This document shows positions 21,527-33,651 of a DNA stretch of 64,000 nt, one piece after another. Every line of letters starts with the position of its first letter. Positions within the stretch are counted from its first letter, which is position 1. This DNA comes from Scolanthus callimorphus. Lineage: Eukaryota; Cnidaria; Anthozoa; Actiniaria; Edwardsiidae. A program made the position numbers and the translations under genes. The DNA lies in assembly GCA_033964015.1 (NCBI GenBank), contig CM066914.1, positions 17,253,637-17,317,636 of the forward strand, written 5' to 3'. The notes beneath the pieces were generated by a model that was given only the letters and a program-made list of their open reading frames with translations, searched no databases and was not told the DNA's origin.

Positions 21527-24500
21527 CTATTCTAAGTCACTAGTGGCCCAGTGCTTGACCTCGGTAGGACAGTCTGTGAATTTTTTCACTGCCTCCATGA
21601 CTTGTGTGGGGTCCACTAGTAGCGTCATGAGTCTGTACTCCTTTTGCACATTCTTGGAACTCCCTTCTAATGGCTTGACCAGTTCCAATGCTAGAAGGTG
21701 CTCAAAGGCCTGATGAAAATGAGAAAAGGAGTATTTAGATAAAAGGAAGACAGACTTTAAAATTCAAATTTTACTGTCACAGGACTAAACTCACTAAACT
21801 CTTCACTGATCTGGATATCAAATTCAGTTGTTCACTAGTCAAAGGTGAGCTTCTTCTAGCCGAATCAGCATTTCGTTTTGCTTGACTGAAACAGAAAATA
21901 CTGCTGTAAAAGTGTAACCAGCAGTACGTCGCTCTCATTGATCATATTTCATAGATAAATATTAAGAGTCAATAGCATTCACCTTCAAAACAACAGCCTT
22001 GTCAAAGGACTGTGCTGTGTGTCCTGGCCTTTGGGTAAATTTCTTGTACTCTAAAAAAATGAAATTATAAAAAAAACTCTTAATACTAATCAAAGTAAAA
22101 TGATTTTTCGTAAAATGATATTTTCGTGAGACCACTCCGAAATCTCTGTTCTTCTGCATAATAATATAATCATGTTAGTTTAGTTTTCTGAAAAGATTAC
22201 TGTTTTATTAGCATTGGCAGGGGAACTGCAAACGTTTAAAGCGCCTTTATAAGGGTGTTGCAGCCCTACCTTTGAACACCATTTCAAAATTAAATGGTTC
22301 GCCTTTGAATGTAGTCTGCAAGTGTTTCATGCCTACAATCAAACAGAGCTCCAGCACAGACACACCTGTGTACAAATGAACAACATTCATATGGTGCAAG
22401 TCATGAGTGTTATCATGAAAACACGCTGTTTACTGGTAAATGCTATTGCAAGGCTAGAGCAAGGACTGAGCTACTGAGAAGTCTGTGGTGAGAAGGTGTG
22501 GGAAAGTCGACCTGTTTACCACAGTTCTCAGTAGCTCAGATGGTCCAACTGGAAGGTTGTGGGTTGAAGTCCCATTCGGGTGCTCTGAGTTTTTTTCATC
22601 TTCAATTAATATCGGGCTGTTAGCCCACTTTAGAATTTGCTGGGCGCAATTCATTATTTCCATTAAGCAAGTATATTATTTCATTGGGCAATTCCAGAAA
22701 ATATATGTACCCATACTATGGGCGGCATTCAGAAGTTTCGAATGGGAGAGGGGGTTTTCAAGCTCGGAATTCTGCTTGCATGTTTTTTTTTTTCGAAGCT
22801 GGATTTCTTCTGAAGGAGTTCGCTGATTGTCAGCCTGCTAAAACTAACGTTTCTCAGAAAGAAAAGAATGTCATTTCACGCGGAGAACAAAAAGTCTTCC
22901 CGCCATATTTGATAGATAGAGAATGCTTCCCAGTTCGTACTTGTCCCTTCTAACCACAGATTTGAATCTCTATAATTTTGTAATGATTGATAATTTTGTA
23001 TTAATTGATAAACCATTTTGGAAATTCTGGATGCATGGGGGTCAAAAACTAGTGCCGCCGTGGTTGGGGTACATATATTTTCTGGAATTGCCCATTGACT
23101 ACTAGTTACCATGGAGCATTGCTTCTTTGTTGTCCATATTAAGCTGGCTATGTGAATCCTGCAGGTCATCAGGCTTAATAAATGGGTGATCCAGGCTTAA
23201 ATTACACACTGGTTTAGTCTAGAACAACAATTAGCCCAAACAAACAATATAAATACTGTCATCCAATTACAGATAATGGAATTTCCTCAAGTAATCTTAC
23301 GAGGAGTCTGTGAAGGGACCGGACATCCTTAGTGACATTGAATTGTCTTCTTAACACGTCTTGTGCCGTGGTGCTCTCAATAAGACTCTGCAATAGAACA
23401 ATCACAGTGTTGATTAATTCAAGATAACCATGTTTTACAGGGGTCACAATTGTGCCCAATACAGGTGTATATGCCTAGAAAAATTGTGTTATGCCTTACG
23501 TTCTTCAATTAGGTGTAAAATAATGATGGTGGTTTCAGTTTTTGCATTTATATTCCTAACTAACGGATTCTATTTCGTCATTGGTCTACGTCACTACGAA
23601 GTCACGTGAGATAGAGCGCGCGAAGTCGGAGTATTCAGTTCGAGTGTGAGTTCAGGAGTGTTCAGTCACGTTGTTTTTACTTCAGGGGAAAAACTACTTT
23701 TTTCTAATGGATACTTCAGCCGACGAGCTTTTGAAAGATGGAAATGAAGAAGAAGAGGATTCAGGAGATGATTTAAGAGAAGAGGCAACCCAACAAGCTG
23801 AGAAGCTTGATCTGACGACGCTGCTCGTCAGCATGAATAAAAATATGGCGGCCATGGGCGAAGCCCTGAAAACTATGGGCCAAAAAGGGAAACACAGACC
23901 CCCTTGTTAGTGGCAGAACCTGCCCGGAAACGCAAACGTACATCAAAACCCGAGCCAGAACCTGGCACTTCTTCGGGGAAAGATGGCCAAGCGAAAAAGC
24001 GCCAGAAACCGGCCGCAGAGTCCAAATCTTGTAAGGACGACAGCACCTCAAAGAGCGAAGAGGAAGATGATATCCTAGATGATATCGCACAGGAAATGAC
24101 AGATGGGGAAAAAACGGCGCCAAAAACATCAAAAAAGCTAGCCAGTATCATAGATAAGTGTTGGCTTAACAAGCTCACTGACGACCAACTTAAACAGTTG
24201 TCAGACAGGTATTATCGCCCTGCTAATTGCAGTCGTCTGATAACTCCAAAAGTAAACCCTGAAATTTGGGGGCGGCTCGACAGAGCTACTCGAGGTCGAG
24301 ACTTAAAGTTGTCAACCCTTTCAACCAACCTAACTAAAGTTGGGAGTATACTTGCCCAGTCCACACAAATGCTGCTAGCTGCAAGGAAGGGCGATACACT
24401 TGATGTTGATGCAATGATCAGGCTCAACACAGATGCTATTGGCCTCATGGGCCATATGAGCTTTGAGCTCGCACAACGGAGACGCGAGGCGATCAAGCCC

Positions 24501-27500
24501 AATCTCCACAAAGATTATGCCACCCTTTGTGCCTCACATGTGCCAATCACATCATGGCTATTTGGAGACGAGCTGCAAACCGAGCTCAATCACATCAGGG
24601 CGTCCAATAAAATTAGCAGCACTGCTACGCCTGGGAATGCAGGACGCAGGAGGCCCTTCAACAGTAATAATGGGAACTTCCGCGACAATCGTTCTTTTTT
24701 AGGGAAGCGGAAGTCCTGGGGAAACCAGGACAGGTACAACAACTGGAACAACAGGCCCCAGTACAACACCAACAACAACAGATACACCAAACGCACCGAC
24801 CAGCAGGCGGGGCGCAAGTGAATTCCGGATCGCTAGCCTTAAATGACCCAGGGGTAAGTTTTGAGGCGCATTTACCTGTGTTAATTCATTACTTGGAAGG
24901 GAAAATCAACACCTTCCGTGGGGGCTGTTTATCCTCCTATGTTTCACAATGGAAAATGATAACCTCTGATCCAGAAATTCTGGAGTCAGTGACAGGTCAA
25001 AAACTTCAATTTAACAGCCGCCCTTATCAATCACGGGCACTTAAACAAACCAAACTTTCAACGGAACAGGAAAAATCCGTGGATGGTGAGATAACAAACC
25101 TCCTACAGAAAGGGGTAATTGCAGTATCTGCACATGAACAGGGGGACTTTAGTTCACCAATATTCACCCGACCTAAAAAAGATGGATCATTTCGCATGAT
25201 TCTTAATCTAAAATCATTGAACAAGAACCTAACATACTACCATTTTAAGATGGATAATGTTTATTCAGCAATAAGGCTTATGACCCCGGGGTGTTTCATG
25301 GCGTCGATTGATCTAAAGGACGCCTATTATTCTGTGCCCATTCATCCTGATTTTCAGAAATACCTCAAATTTGAGTGGAAAGGAACATTATACAAATATT
25401 TATGTTTTCCCAACGGGCTTGCGTGCTGCCCTCGGAAATTTACCAAACTTTTGAAACCTGTTTTTGCAACCTTGAGACAACAAGGTTTTATATCAGTTGC
25501 TTATATCGATGACTCATGGCTAGCCGCCAGAGATTACGAAACATGCCTTAATAATGTCAAGGAAACGGTCACGCTGCTTGACAAGCTTGGGTTTGTAGTT
25601 CACCCAGACAAGTCTGTTTTTATTCCTACACAACAGATAACCTTTTTGGGTTTCAACTTGAATTCAGTTCATATGACTGTATCACTTACAGAAGAACGGA
25701 CATCCAAACTAGTTGATGCCTGCAGAAACATATTAAAAACCGACATGCCGAAAATACGGGAAGTAGCCCAAGTCTTGGGCTTAATGACCTCTAGCTTTCC
25801 TGGGGTTATGTTTGGCCCTTTACACTACAGAGCTTTAGAAATTGACAAAACAGAAGCCCTCAAACACAATATGGGAAATTTTGAGAACCGAATGTCTTTG
25901 TCGCCTGAGGCGATTTCTGACATACATTGGTGGATTTCCTCCTTGCCAGACTCCCATAATCTAGTTAGTCATGGTGAAGCTACACTTATAATGAGCACGG
26001 ATGCTTCCCTTATTGGGTGGGGAGCTTGTTTGGACAAGCAGTGTACTGGGGGAACTGGACCCCTCTTGAAGCATCCCATGACATCAATTATTTAGAGATT
26101 CTAGCAGTTTTCTTTGCTCTTAAGTCTTTTACCCTCAGGGTTTCGGGTAGTCACATCAAAATTCTCGTAGATAATACGACTGCAGTTGCGACATTAAACC
26201 AGATGGGCACCTGCCACTCCAAGGCGAACAATGATCTTGTGCGCAAAATATGGTATTGGTGCATTGAAAACAATGTATGGCTAACGGTTTCCCATATTCC
26301 TGGAATAACCAACACCGAAGCAGACCGGGAATCAAGGCTCTCTCGAAGGGAAACCGAGTGGTGCCTTAATAAAACCGTGTTTCACGAAGCGCTTGCTAAG
26401 TTGGATTTCACACCTGACATAGACCTATTTGCGTCTCGCCTTAACTATCAAGTAAAACCTTACGTGGCATTTAAACCAGACCCGGAAGCGATAGCTGTTA
26501 ACGCTTTCCATCTATCCTGGAAGAAATTTAAATTTTATGCCTTCCCCCCTTTCTGCATTGTACAAAGGGTGTTACAGAAAATCAGAGAGGATGGAGCCAC
26601 TGGGATACTTGTGGTTCCCAATTGGCCAACTCAGACTTGGTGGCCATATTTGCTCGACATGCTTGTTGATTATCCTTTATTGATTCCCAGGGGAAGTCAA
26701 CGTTATTTCTACCAGCGGAACCGCAAGCAGTGCACCCACTAAACCAAAAACTGGAATTGCTGATGTGCCACTTATCCGGGAAGTATTATCTGATAGAGGA
26801 CTTTCAGAGGAGGCTGCAAACATCATCATGCAATCATGGCGATCAGGGACACAGAAACAGTACAAAACGTATTTGCAAAAATGGAAGACATTCTGTGATT
26901 CACGGAAAATCGATCCAGTTTCAGCATCTGTAGTGCACGGCATTGAATTCCTTTTAAGCCAGTTCAAAGCTGGGCTTTCCTACAGTGCAATTAACACGGC
27001 AAGGAGCGCCCTATCAACTGTGATTTTATTACCTAATGGTGTTTCGTTTGGCAATCACCCGCTGGTAACTAGATTCTTGAAAGGAGTTTTTGAAGCAAGA
27101 CCAGCACTACCACGTTACACAGATACATGGGACGTGTCCGTTGTCCTTGATTACATTAAGACACTGGGACCATCAGAGGAACTCAGTTTGAAAACACTCA
27201 CACATAAATGTGTTATGTTAATTGCGTTACTGTCAGGACAGCGTTGTCAAACGGTTCATGCTTTAACAATCGGAGGAATGAAACAGAGTGACACTAAGAT
27301 TACTTTTGAGATAACTAAGTTGATGAAAACATCCACACCGAAGAACCATCAATCACCCATCGAATTTGAAGCCTACCTGGCGGATAAAACATTATGTGTT
27401 GTAAATTGTATTAGGACGTATTTGTCCAAGACACAAGGAGTGCGCTCTGGCGCAGATGAACTTTGGTTAAGTTTCGTTAAGCCGTTCCGGCCCGTATCAA

Positions 27501-30500
27501 AAGATACTATTAGTAGATGGATAAAAACTTTCCTCAAGGACGCGGGGGTGGACACAGAGTCCTACTCGGCACACAGTACTCGATCAGCAGCGACCTCTGC
27601 TGCGAAAACAAAGAAAATTTCCCATTCAGACAATAATGAATGCTGCTGGATGGTCGGGTGAGAGCACCTTCAGGAAATTTTATGATAAACCTGTAAATAC
27701 GACCGTTAACTTTGGTCAGCAACTCGTAAGCTTGTGTGACACTAGTTAGGGTGGTCAATAAATTTGACTTTTCTTTTCTCCATGTTGTTTGCTCATGGAC
27801 ACACATGCTTTAAAGTCTCACGTGACTTCGTAGTGACGTAGACCAATGACGAAATAGAATTTAAATTAAACGAGGCTTACCTGTAAGGTGAAGTTTGATT
27901 GGAATTCTATGAAGTCATTGGTCAGGAACGTAGAAGTCACGCCCACCCAACTATTTTTACATCGTTGCCCGCCCTTGTATGTGTGGCCATTCGCAATATT
28001 TAAAGACTGAATACTCCGACTTCGCGCGCTCTATCTCACGTGACTTCTACGTTCCTGACCAATGACTTCATAGAATTCCAATCAAACTTCACCTTACAGG
28101 TAAGCCTCGTTTAATTTTAAATTTACACCTAGATTTTTGATGAATTACACCTATAACTTTGGTACAAGGCGTTAATTTATGACTAGGATTATTTCTTAAT
28201 TTCGAAAAACCCATGTCTTTACAGGCACTTGGCTTCTAACTTTAAAAATATCTGATAGACACTGGGCTGAATTACATATTTAGGGGGCATTTAGTCTTGG
28301 TTCTGGTTACAAAGAACTTTATCATCAACCTTTTTTGAGAGCAACATACTTAAACATATTTTTAAAACTCACAAACAATTTTCTGATACATATAACAACA
28401 ACTTTACCTCAATGGAGTCATTCCAGGATTTGACATAGTTCTTTCTTCCAACTGATGAAGGCATAATCAAGATCGATCTGAATCACAAAGTTGCAATAAA
28501 CCTGGATGGAGCATCCCTTGTTAGGTGGGGCAGGGTGGAGACCAGACCCTTTACTACCTTAAACACTGTTCAATGTTGCTTCAATTCATATCCATTTACC
28601 ATAACATAATGCTGAACCAGTCATTCCAATGACATGGAGTGTTGTACATAATATTGTATTCAATGATAAACACTATTTTAACTGAATAGCTACCGGAAGA
28701 GGTTTTCTGAATTTGTTGATATTTAAAAAAACATGCAACGCAATTTACAAACCTCACAACTTCTAAGTACTCTGCAAATGTTGCTGAACAGAACAAATGG
28801 ATCTGGCGATGAGAGAACCGTGACTTGACACGCTTTTCTAGCAGCTCCACAACATCCTGTTTGTAGCATAAAAGACAAGTAAACAGATTTTGCAATGATC
28901 AAAAGCACTACAGCAGAGTGCACAACGTTACACAGGGAGTCCATAAAAACAACTCATGAGGGGAGCATAACAAATCCTTGTTCCCAGAACATCCTTTGTT
29001 ATTACATGTTTAGCGGCTCTGGTGGCAGACAAACTGGTCGTACTGTCATGTAATCTAGGACTGTCAGTCAAGTTGTCTAGGGTGCATGAGGTGTAACCCT
29101 ATCAGACTTGCATACAGTCTTTACTTGTGTTTCTTTTCATTATCAACTGTGTTGTGATTGGCATTGTGTTACTTGGCTCATGGGAAGAACAAAGGGAAAT
29201 TTAGTTCTGACATCCTCTTCACAATCCTTTGAACACCTTTCCAAATCTTTACCACAACTAAATCCTTCCCACAAGGGTGTTCGTAACTGGGTATGAGTCT
29301 ACATATGCAACCCTATGGCTGTGAATTAAAAATTGATTATAGCATTTTCGACGCACAGAGCCTACTCACCAGTCGGCAAGTCAGGCCCACAACACAGATT
29401 GGTGTCTGAGCTGATTGTGATACATCAAACAGGTTGTACAACAGTGTCTGGTTTTTATGATGAACAAACAGATCAAATTCATCCAGAACAAACAGTATCG
29501 ATTGACTCTCATGGCCACCTGATAGTGAAATGATAAAAGAAGTAAATATTAATAAATACACAACCTAAGGTATGTATGTGACAAACAATAGGTGGAAGAG
29601 TTGCTTTACACAAGCCAGTGAAAATGGGTAACATGGGTGACAGCTGATTCCTCCACAATGCCCAGATAGTGACAGACTATATTGTACAACATTCAAATCT
29701 ATAATTACCACTTTTTAAAGAATCCAGGAGAAATGCTAAATTCTCTGCAGATGAGCCCTGGAATTGAATAAAGCAGATAATATAAATGGAATTATATCAA
29801 ATTCTTTACTTCCCATAGAAATAAGTGTGGATGGGTAGATGCAATCAATGGTATTTAACTTACAAAGACTCTGTCACCAACAGTGTTTTCTAGCTGAAGT
29901 TGTCGTGCTATATCCAACATGGCAAGCCTGTCATCAGTGTGAATCAGACCTACAGGAAATTCATTCAACCTTTTATCTACATCTCTCACTCATGGGTAGT
30001 GCATATTACTGAGCTAATTGAGTAATACTGCACAAACGAGAAACTGTATAGCACTGTTCACACTGACGTCATCTATTGTATTACTAATGTGCCTACCAGA
30101 GAATGATTGGTTCACAGAACAAAGGGTTATTAGAATGGCAATGTTGATAAACAGTGAACAGCACCATAACATGAAACACATCTTCATATAATACATGAAG
30201 TGCAAATGAAAGTGTGAAAATGTTGGAGGTATCAGGGTTTCAATAAGTTTTCAAGTAGCTAGGCTAAGTTTTGGAAGTAGGCAGCTGGGTTTTTGGGTCC
30301 ATACAAAGGTCTTAAGTCTTTGAAATTTTGGTAGCAAAAAATGCATTTTCCTGCGTTTTAGGGAAAGATAATTGGCATTTTTATGTATTCTAATATTGAA
30401 GTAATAATGAATTTGCCGGCGGTCAGCAATGAAGTAGATGGCAGCTCACCGCTGGTAGCTGCCTTTTATTGAAACCCAGATTACAGAGTGGGGTCTTACC

Positions 30501-32199
30501 ATTCAAATACACTTGGAGCATGTTCTGTTTCATGGCCTTTTTCGTTGACACTTTTTCAAGTATAGTCTTTAGTAACTGCCAGGTGGAGAAATAAGTAAAT
30601 AAATTAACTAAAAGTCAATGCTTCCATGTTGTCAACTTGTGAACACATTACTGCTTCTAACCCTACCCGGAAACTAGCCAACAATACAATATGTCTACAG
30701 GCCAACTCTAGGAAAGTTGTACTTAATGCAGGGGGTACTCTGTAATCAAGCTGCATACAGTCGAAGCTCTCGTAAGCGACCACCTCGGGAACTGAAAATT
30801 GCGGTCGTTAACGGAGCTGGTCGCTTACGAGAACGGCTCTCGTAAGCGACCACCAAGCGGCTTCTACTTGAACAATAGGTGTTGGTCGCTTACGAGAGCT
30901 TAGTACAATAAATCTAGAAAATATCATGTTATACTATAATGCTTAAAATAGTTTGACTTATTTCCCGACTTTAATTAATAGATAACCGCAAATATGTACA
31001 TAGAAAATAGCATTTCACCCGGTGAAGCTTGTATCAGTTTAGATATTTATGAGGTGATGACTGATGTTTTAAAGACAAAAGTACTGTGGTCGCTTACGAG
31101 AGCTTAAAAACAATAGAAAATATCTGTTGGTGATTTGAAATTGTGGTCGCTAACGGAGCTGGTCGCATCGATAAGGCGGTCGCTTACGAGAGCTTGAAAT
31201 AACAGAGTTTATGTGACATTTCAAACGGGGTTTCAGGAAAATGGTCGTTATGGGAGCTGGTCGCTTACGAGAGCGGTCGCACAGAGAGCTTCGACTGTAT
31301 TGTACAATTATATTCTTGGTTTAGAATCATTCCTTTGGGAATACAGTCACAAAAGCATGCAACCATCTTGGAGGACAGAACAAAGGGAGCAAATGGACTT
31401 TCTTTTGTTCTGTTCATCCAGGGAGTTGTGAGAAAATCGCCTTGTTCTTGCTTGTTTTAAAGTCCGAGTCGCTCACAACGAGTCACGAACACATCTGTAA
31501 TCATTGAATACTAATCCTGCGTTCTGATTGGCTGTTGCCAGGAGTTTCATCTCCATTCTCTCACAACTCCCTGGTTCATCCAACATGGCTGCCATTGACA
31601 TAACTGAAAGCTAAGAAAAGACTTTAGTTGTCTTAAGATTGACGTACCAGTGACTTTCCACTGCCTCTTGGTCCAATTATCAATACTGAATTACTCTCTC
31701 CATATTCACCACATCTTGTTATCAGCTCTATTAGCTGGCTGGAAAAAACAAGTAAATATTTTACACAAAATGTTGAGTGTGGCATTTAATAGCCCAAAAT
31801 ATATAAATGGTAGGGAACAATCTCTACAAGATTGTGACTAAAAAAACGAATTTCTAACCCTGGTACTATTTTGAGCAAGTTCAAGACCTTTTGAACGTCG
31901 GAGCATGCGAAGAAAGTTCTTTCTCTCAACGGCTCTGTATCAAATCTTGCACATTTTGGGAATCTGGCTTAAACTAAAATATTCTGTGCATGGGTTTTGG
32001 GATTTTATTGTGTGTAGATCCCGGTGTAGTATAATCTTATTTCTTACCCCTCGCTCTCATCGAAGCCGTGCAAATTTGATGGCGGATCTCCGCGGAAAAT
32101 TCGACCGCGCAGAACATCGAAGACAGCTGCCAGATCGTCATTACTAGCTTCTTCCACATTTGAACTTTTAGTAGTCTTTGCACCTTTCTTTCCTCTCAT
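21527..32199 (-). CDS. ORC4: origin recognition complex subunit 4, thirteen exons
   Basis: Exons (minus) are 32199-32048, 31738-31648, 30575-30500, 29949-29864, 29757-29709, 29518-29370, 28856-28753, 28477-28408, 23387-23301, 23218-23110, 22365-22270, 22050-21983 and 21709-21527. They total 1320 nt, encode 439 residues, and every phase fits without correction. ORC4 is an AAA+ subunit of the six-part complex that marks replication origins and loads MCM. Walker A is GPRGSGKS (exon 2) and Walker B is ILFVLDEFD (exon 6). The arginine-finger region is [12 protein letters not shown] (exon 7), and the C-terminal winged helix is [19 protein letters not shown] onward. Length and motif order match human ORC4 (436 residues). 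The eighth intron is about 5 kb because of a DIRS element in the opposite orientation. Confidence 0.96.
22467..22589 (+). repeat. degenerate tRNA-like sequence with hairpin, ORC4 intron 10
   Basis: 22527-22589 has an A-box-like block (tagctcagatgg), a T-arm that can pair (tggg-ttgaagt-ccca), and acceptor-like ends (ctcag ... ctgag). It lacks a normal anticodon arm, so it is not a working tRNA. The A-box block is present inverted at 22467-22480, forming a hairpin. It could be a tRNA-derived SINE fragment. Confidence 0.55.
22683..23096. mobile_element. MITE with tgggcaattccagaaaatat termini, ORC4 intron 10
   Basis: The left end tgggcaattccagaaaatat (continuing atgtaccc) at about 22684 is inverted at 23068-23095. 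The insertion is about 410 bp without a meaningful reading frame. It ends 14 bp short of the ORC4 exon 10 donor at 23110. Confidence 0.88.
23567..23639. repeat. DIRS left inverted terminal repeat
   Basis: It begins attctatttcgtcattggtc and ends gtcggagtattcagt. Its reverse complement matches the inner part of the right terminal repeat, including gtcacgtgagatagagcgcg. Confidence 0.9.
23707..24821 (+). CDS. DIRS gag-like ORF1 (one frame break)
   Basis: An acidic N-terminal part (ATG 23707, with EEEEDSGDD) is followed after a -1 break at about 23880-23892 (ccaaaaaggg) by a basic/Lys-rich stretch and a conserved central region ([42 protein letters not shown]). The tail is Asn/Arg-rich ([15 protein letters not shown]), as in nucleic-acid-binding Gag of DIRS elements. 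The stop overlaps the start of the next ORF by 4 bases. Confidence 0.8.
24818..26742 (+). CDS. DIRS reverse transcriptase-RNase H-methylase-like ORF2
   Basis: It starts with an ATG overlapping the ORF1 stop. RT motifs in order are [51 protein letters not shown] and the catalytic [11 protein letters not shown] (YIDD box). RNase H begins at [14 protein letters not shown] and continues, after a one-base break at about 26045-26054 in a G run, with [20 protein letters not shown]. The C-terminal part ([34 protein letters not shown]) is the methyltransferase-like domain typical of DIRS ORFs. The two frames make one polyprotein if one G is restored. Confidence 0.9.
26693..27749 (+). CDS. DIRS tyrosine recombinase ORF3
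   Basis: The frame overlaps the end of ORF2. It contains an N-terminal core-binding region ([20 protein letters not shown]) and the catalytic residues of tyrosine recombinases: Arg in [13 protein letters not shown] and His-x-x-Arg in [14 protein letters not shown]. After a +1 break at 27618-27624 (tttccc) the Tyr lies in [15 protein letters not shown]. The usual protein stop after the break is near 27749. The recombinase inserts the circular cDNA into the genome. Confidence 0.88.
27817..27941. repeat. DIRS internal complementary region
   Basis: 27817-27860 is the reverse complement of the left element end. 27861-27941 is the reverse complement of the right element end (one A length difference in the aattaaa run). 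Their junction therefore reads through the joined termini, as in the circle model for DIRS-1. Confidence 0.92.
28006..28122. repeat. DIRS right inverted terminal repeat with outer extension
   Basis: 28006 to about 28075 mirrors the left repeat. The outer ~45 bp (to cctcgtttaattttaaat) have no counterpart in the left repeat but are present inverted in the internal complementary region. Confidence 0.88.
30766..31299. mobile_element. TIR element with repeated ctctcgtaagcgacc units, ORC4 intron 2
   Basis: The left end tacagtcgaagctctcgtaa and the right end ending agagcttcgactgta are inverted. The unit ggtcgcttacgagagc and its inverse recur about ten times inside. It is a non-autonomous element whose interior is built from its own terminal repeat. 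Confidence 0.85.
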
Positions 32200-32283
32200 A
32201 TTAGGCAATGCTCAAGCTGACTTTTTTGAGTTGGAATTCGAACTCAAATCTGCCGCCATCTTTGAGAAGACCGGAGAAGTAAT

Positions 32284-33230
32284 AGCGGAGCTCCTGCGCG
32301 GGCCGAAGGCCCGCGCAAGCGGAGCACCATACCTAAGGAAAAAACGTATAGTATACTATCGAGTTGATTTTTGAACGTCACGGGCATTATGGATCATTTT
32401 GATGACGTCATTGATGACGTAAGGGCATGTGACCTTGGTATAGAGTTCCTCTTATGGTCTTTGAATGTTTGTCCAAGTTTGGCTTCTATAGAAGCTACCC
32501 TTCGGGAGATATGATTTTTTCTTCATTTTTCTGGTATTAAACCTATAGCGTACGCCGTCCGTCCGTCCGTCCGTTGTCCGTGTACACATGGGAACCCTGT
32601 GGTATGCAAAGAAAAAATTATATCTCCTCAAGGGAACACGCTAAGACAACCATACTTGGGATATTTTGTCTATGCCACAAGGGGGGTGCTGTAACCCGGA
32701 CACGTGATGTGACGTCATCGATGACGTCATCAGTGATTGAAAAATGAATATCTCGTGAAGGGAAGACTCTAAGACAACCAAACTTTGGTAGTGTAGTCTA
32801 GGTCACCAGATGAGCGAAATGAAGTGGTCACGTGATATGACGTCATCGATGACGTCATCTATGCTTCAAAAATGAATATCTCATGAAAGGAAGACTCTAA
32901 AACAACCAAACTTGGGAAATGTAGTCTAGGTCACCAGATGAGCGAAATGAAGTGGTCACGTGATGTGACGTAATCGATGGCGTCATCTATGCTTGAAAAA
33001 TCAATATCTCGTGAAGGGAAGACTCTAAAACAACCAAACTTGGGTAGTGTAGTCTAGACCACCAGATGAGCGAATGAAGTGGTCACGTGATATGACGTCA
33101 TCGATGACGTCATCTATGCTTAAAAAATGAATATCACGTGAAGGGAAGACTCTAAAGCAACCATATAAACCATGTACACATGGGAATCCCTTTCAATCAC
33201 ATAGAAAATTTTATAACCAGGAGCTCCGCT
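32284..33230. mobile_element. agcggagctcctg-bounded element with CRE-rich 127-bp tandem repeats
   Basis: The ends agcggagctcctg (32284) and caggagctccgct (to 33230) are inverted. Near the left end is a GC palindrome (tgcgcgggcc-gaa-ggcccgcgca). The interior holds a 127-bp repeat (gaagggaagactctaa at about 32759, 32887, 33014, 33141) carrying tgacgtcatcgatgacgtca palindromes and cacgtgat E-boxes. A ccgt(ccgtccgtccgt) microsatellite lies near 32559-32575. It begins 85 bp upstream of the ORC4 start codon (divergent side). Confidence 0.75.
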
Positions 33231-33651
33231 TTTAGCCAGTGGCTAAATCTATATATAGTCGAGAAGACCTTCATGAGACTGACCGCGAATGGACTGAGGC
33301 GAGTCCAAAGGGTGACCACGCGGAGCCCACACACAAAAGAATTGTGGGTTATTTGCGGGAAGTTCGAGTATTTTATAGTCGCCTCAGTTTCAGTAGTCAA
33401 AAGTCTTGCATTTTCTGGCTTTTTTACTCCATATCCAGCTTTATAACAATGTTGCATTCTTAACAGAATCACATTGCAACCAGGAAACACAGCTACAGTA
33501 TTTGGGAATGACTGGGACAGCGCAGTGTACACGGAAAGAGGTCGGGAAAAATAATATAGGTAAGCTTCACATAGGTGGTAATGCTTAACGGTTTAATACA
33601 TAAGCCAGTTGCCTCGGTAAAACGGGAGGAAAATTCCATCTCGGCATGTGA

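Larger units (their letters stand above)
23567..28122 (+). mobile_element. DIRS-1-like tyrosine-recombinase retrotransposon
   Basis: The element is about 4.55 kb with a gag-like ORF, an RT-RNase H-methylase-like ORF and a tyrosine recombinase ORF. Inverted terminal repeats are at 23567-23639 and 28006-28122, the right one longer. An internal complementary region at 27817-27941 is complementary to the outer end of both terminal repeats joined together. This is the defining DIRS-1 architecture, in which the element replicates through a circular form and integrates by the recombinase, usually without target duplication. I see no clear target-site duplication. It is antisense inside ORC4 intron 8. 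ORFs are long, with about three one-base breaks, so the copy is young or the breaks are sequence errors. Confidence 0.95.

Noticed and set aside
21795..21885. Exon-like segment in the ORC4 last intron with acceptor, donor and an open frame
   Set aside because: Its phase does not fit the flanking exons (91 nt between two phase-0 boundaries), and ORC4 is complete and collinear with its family without it.
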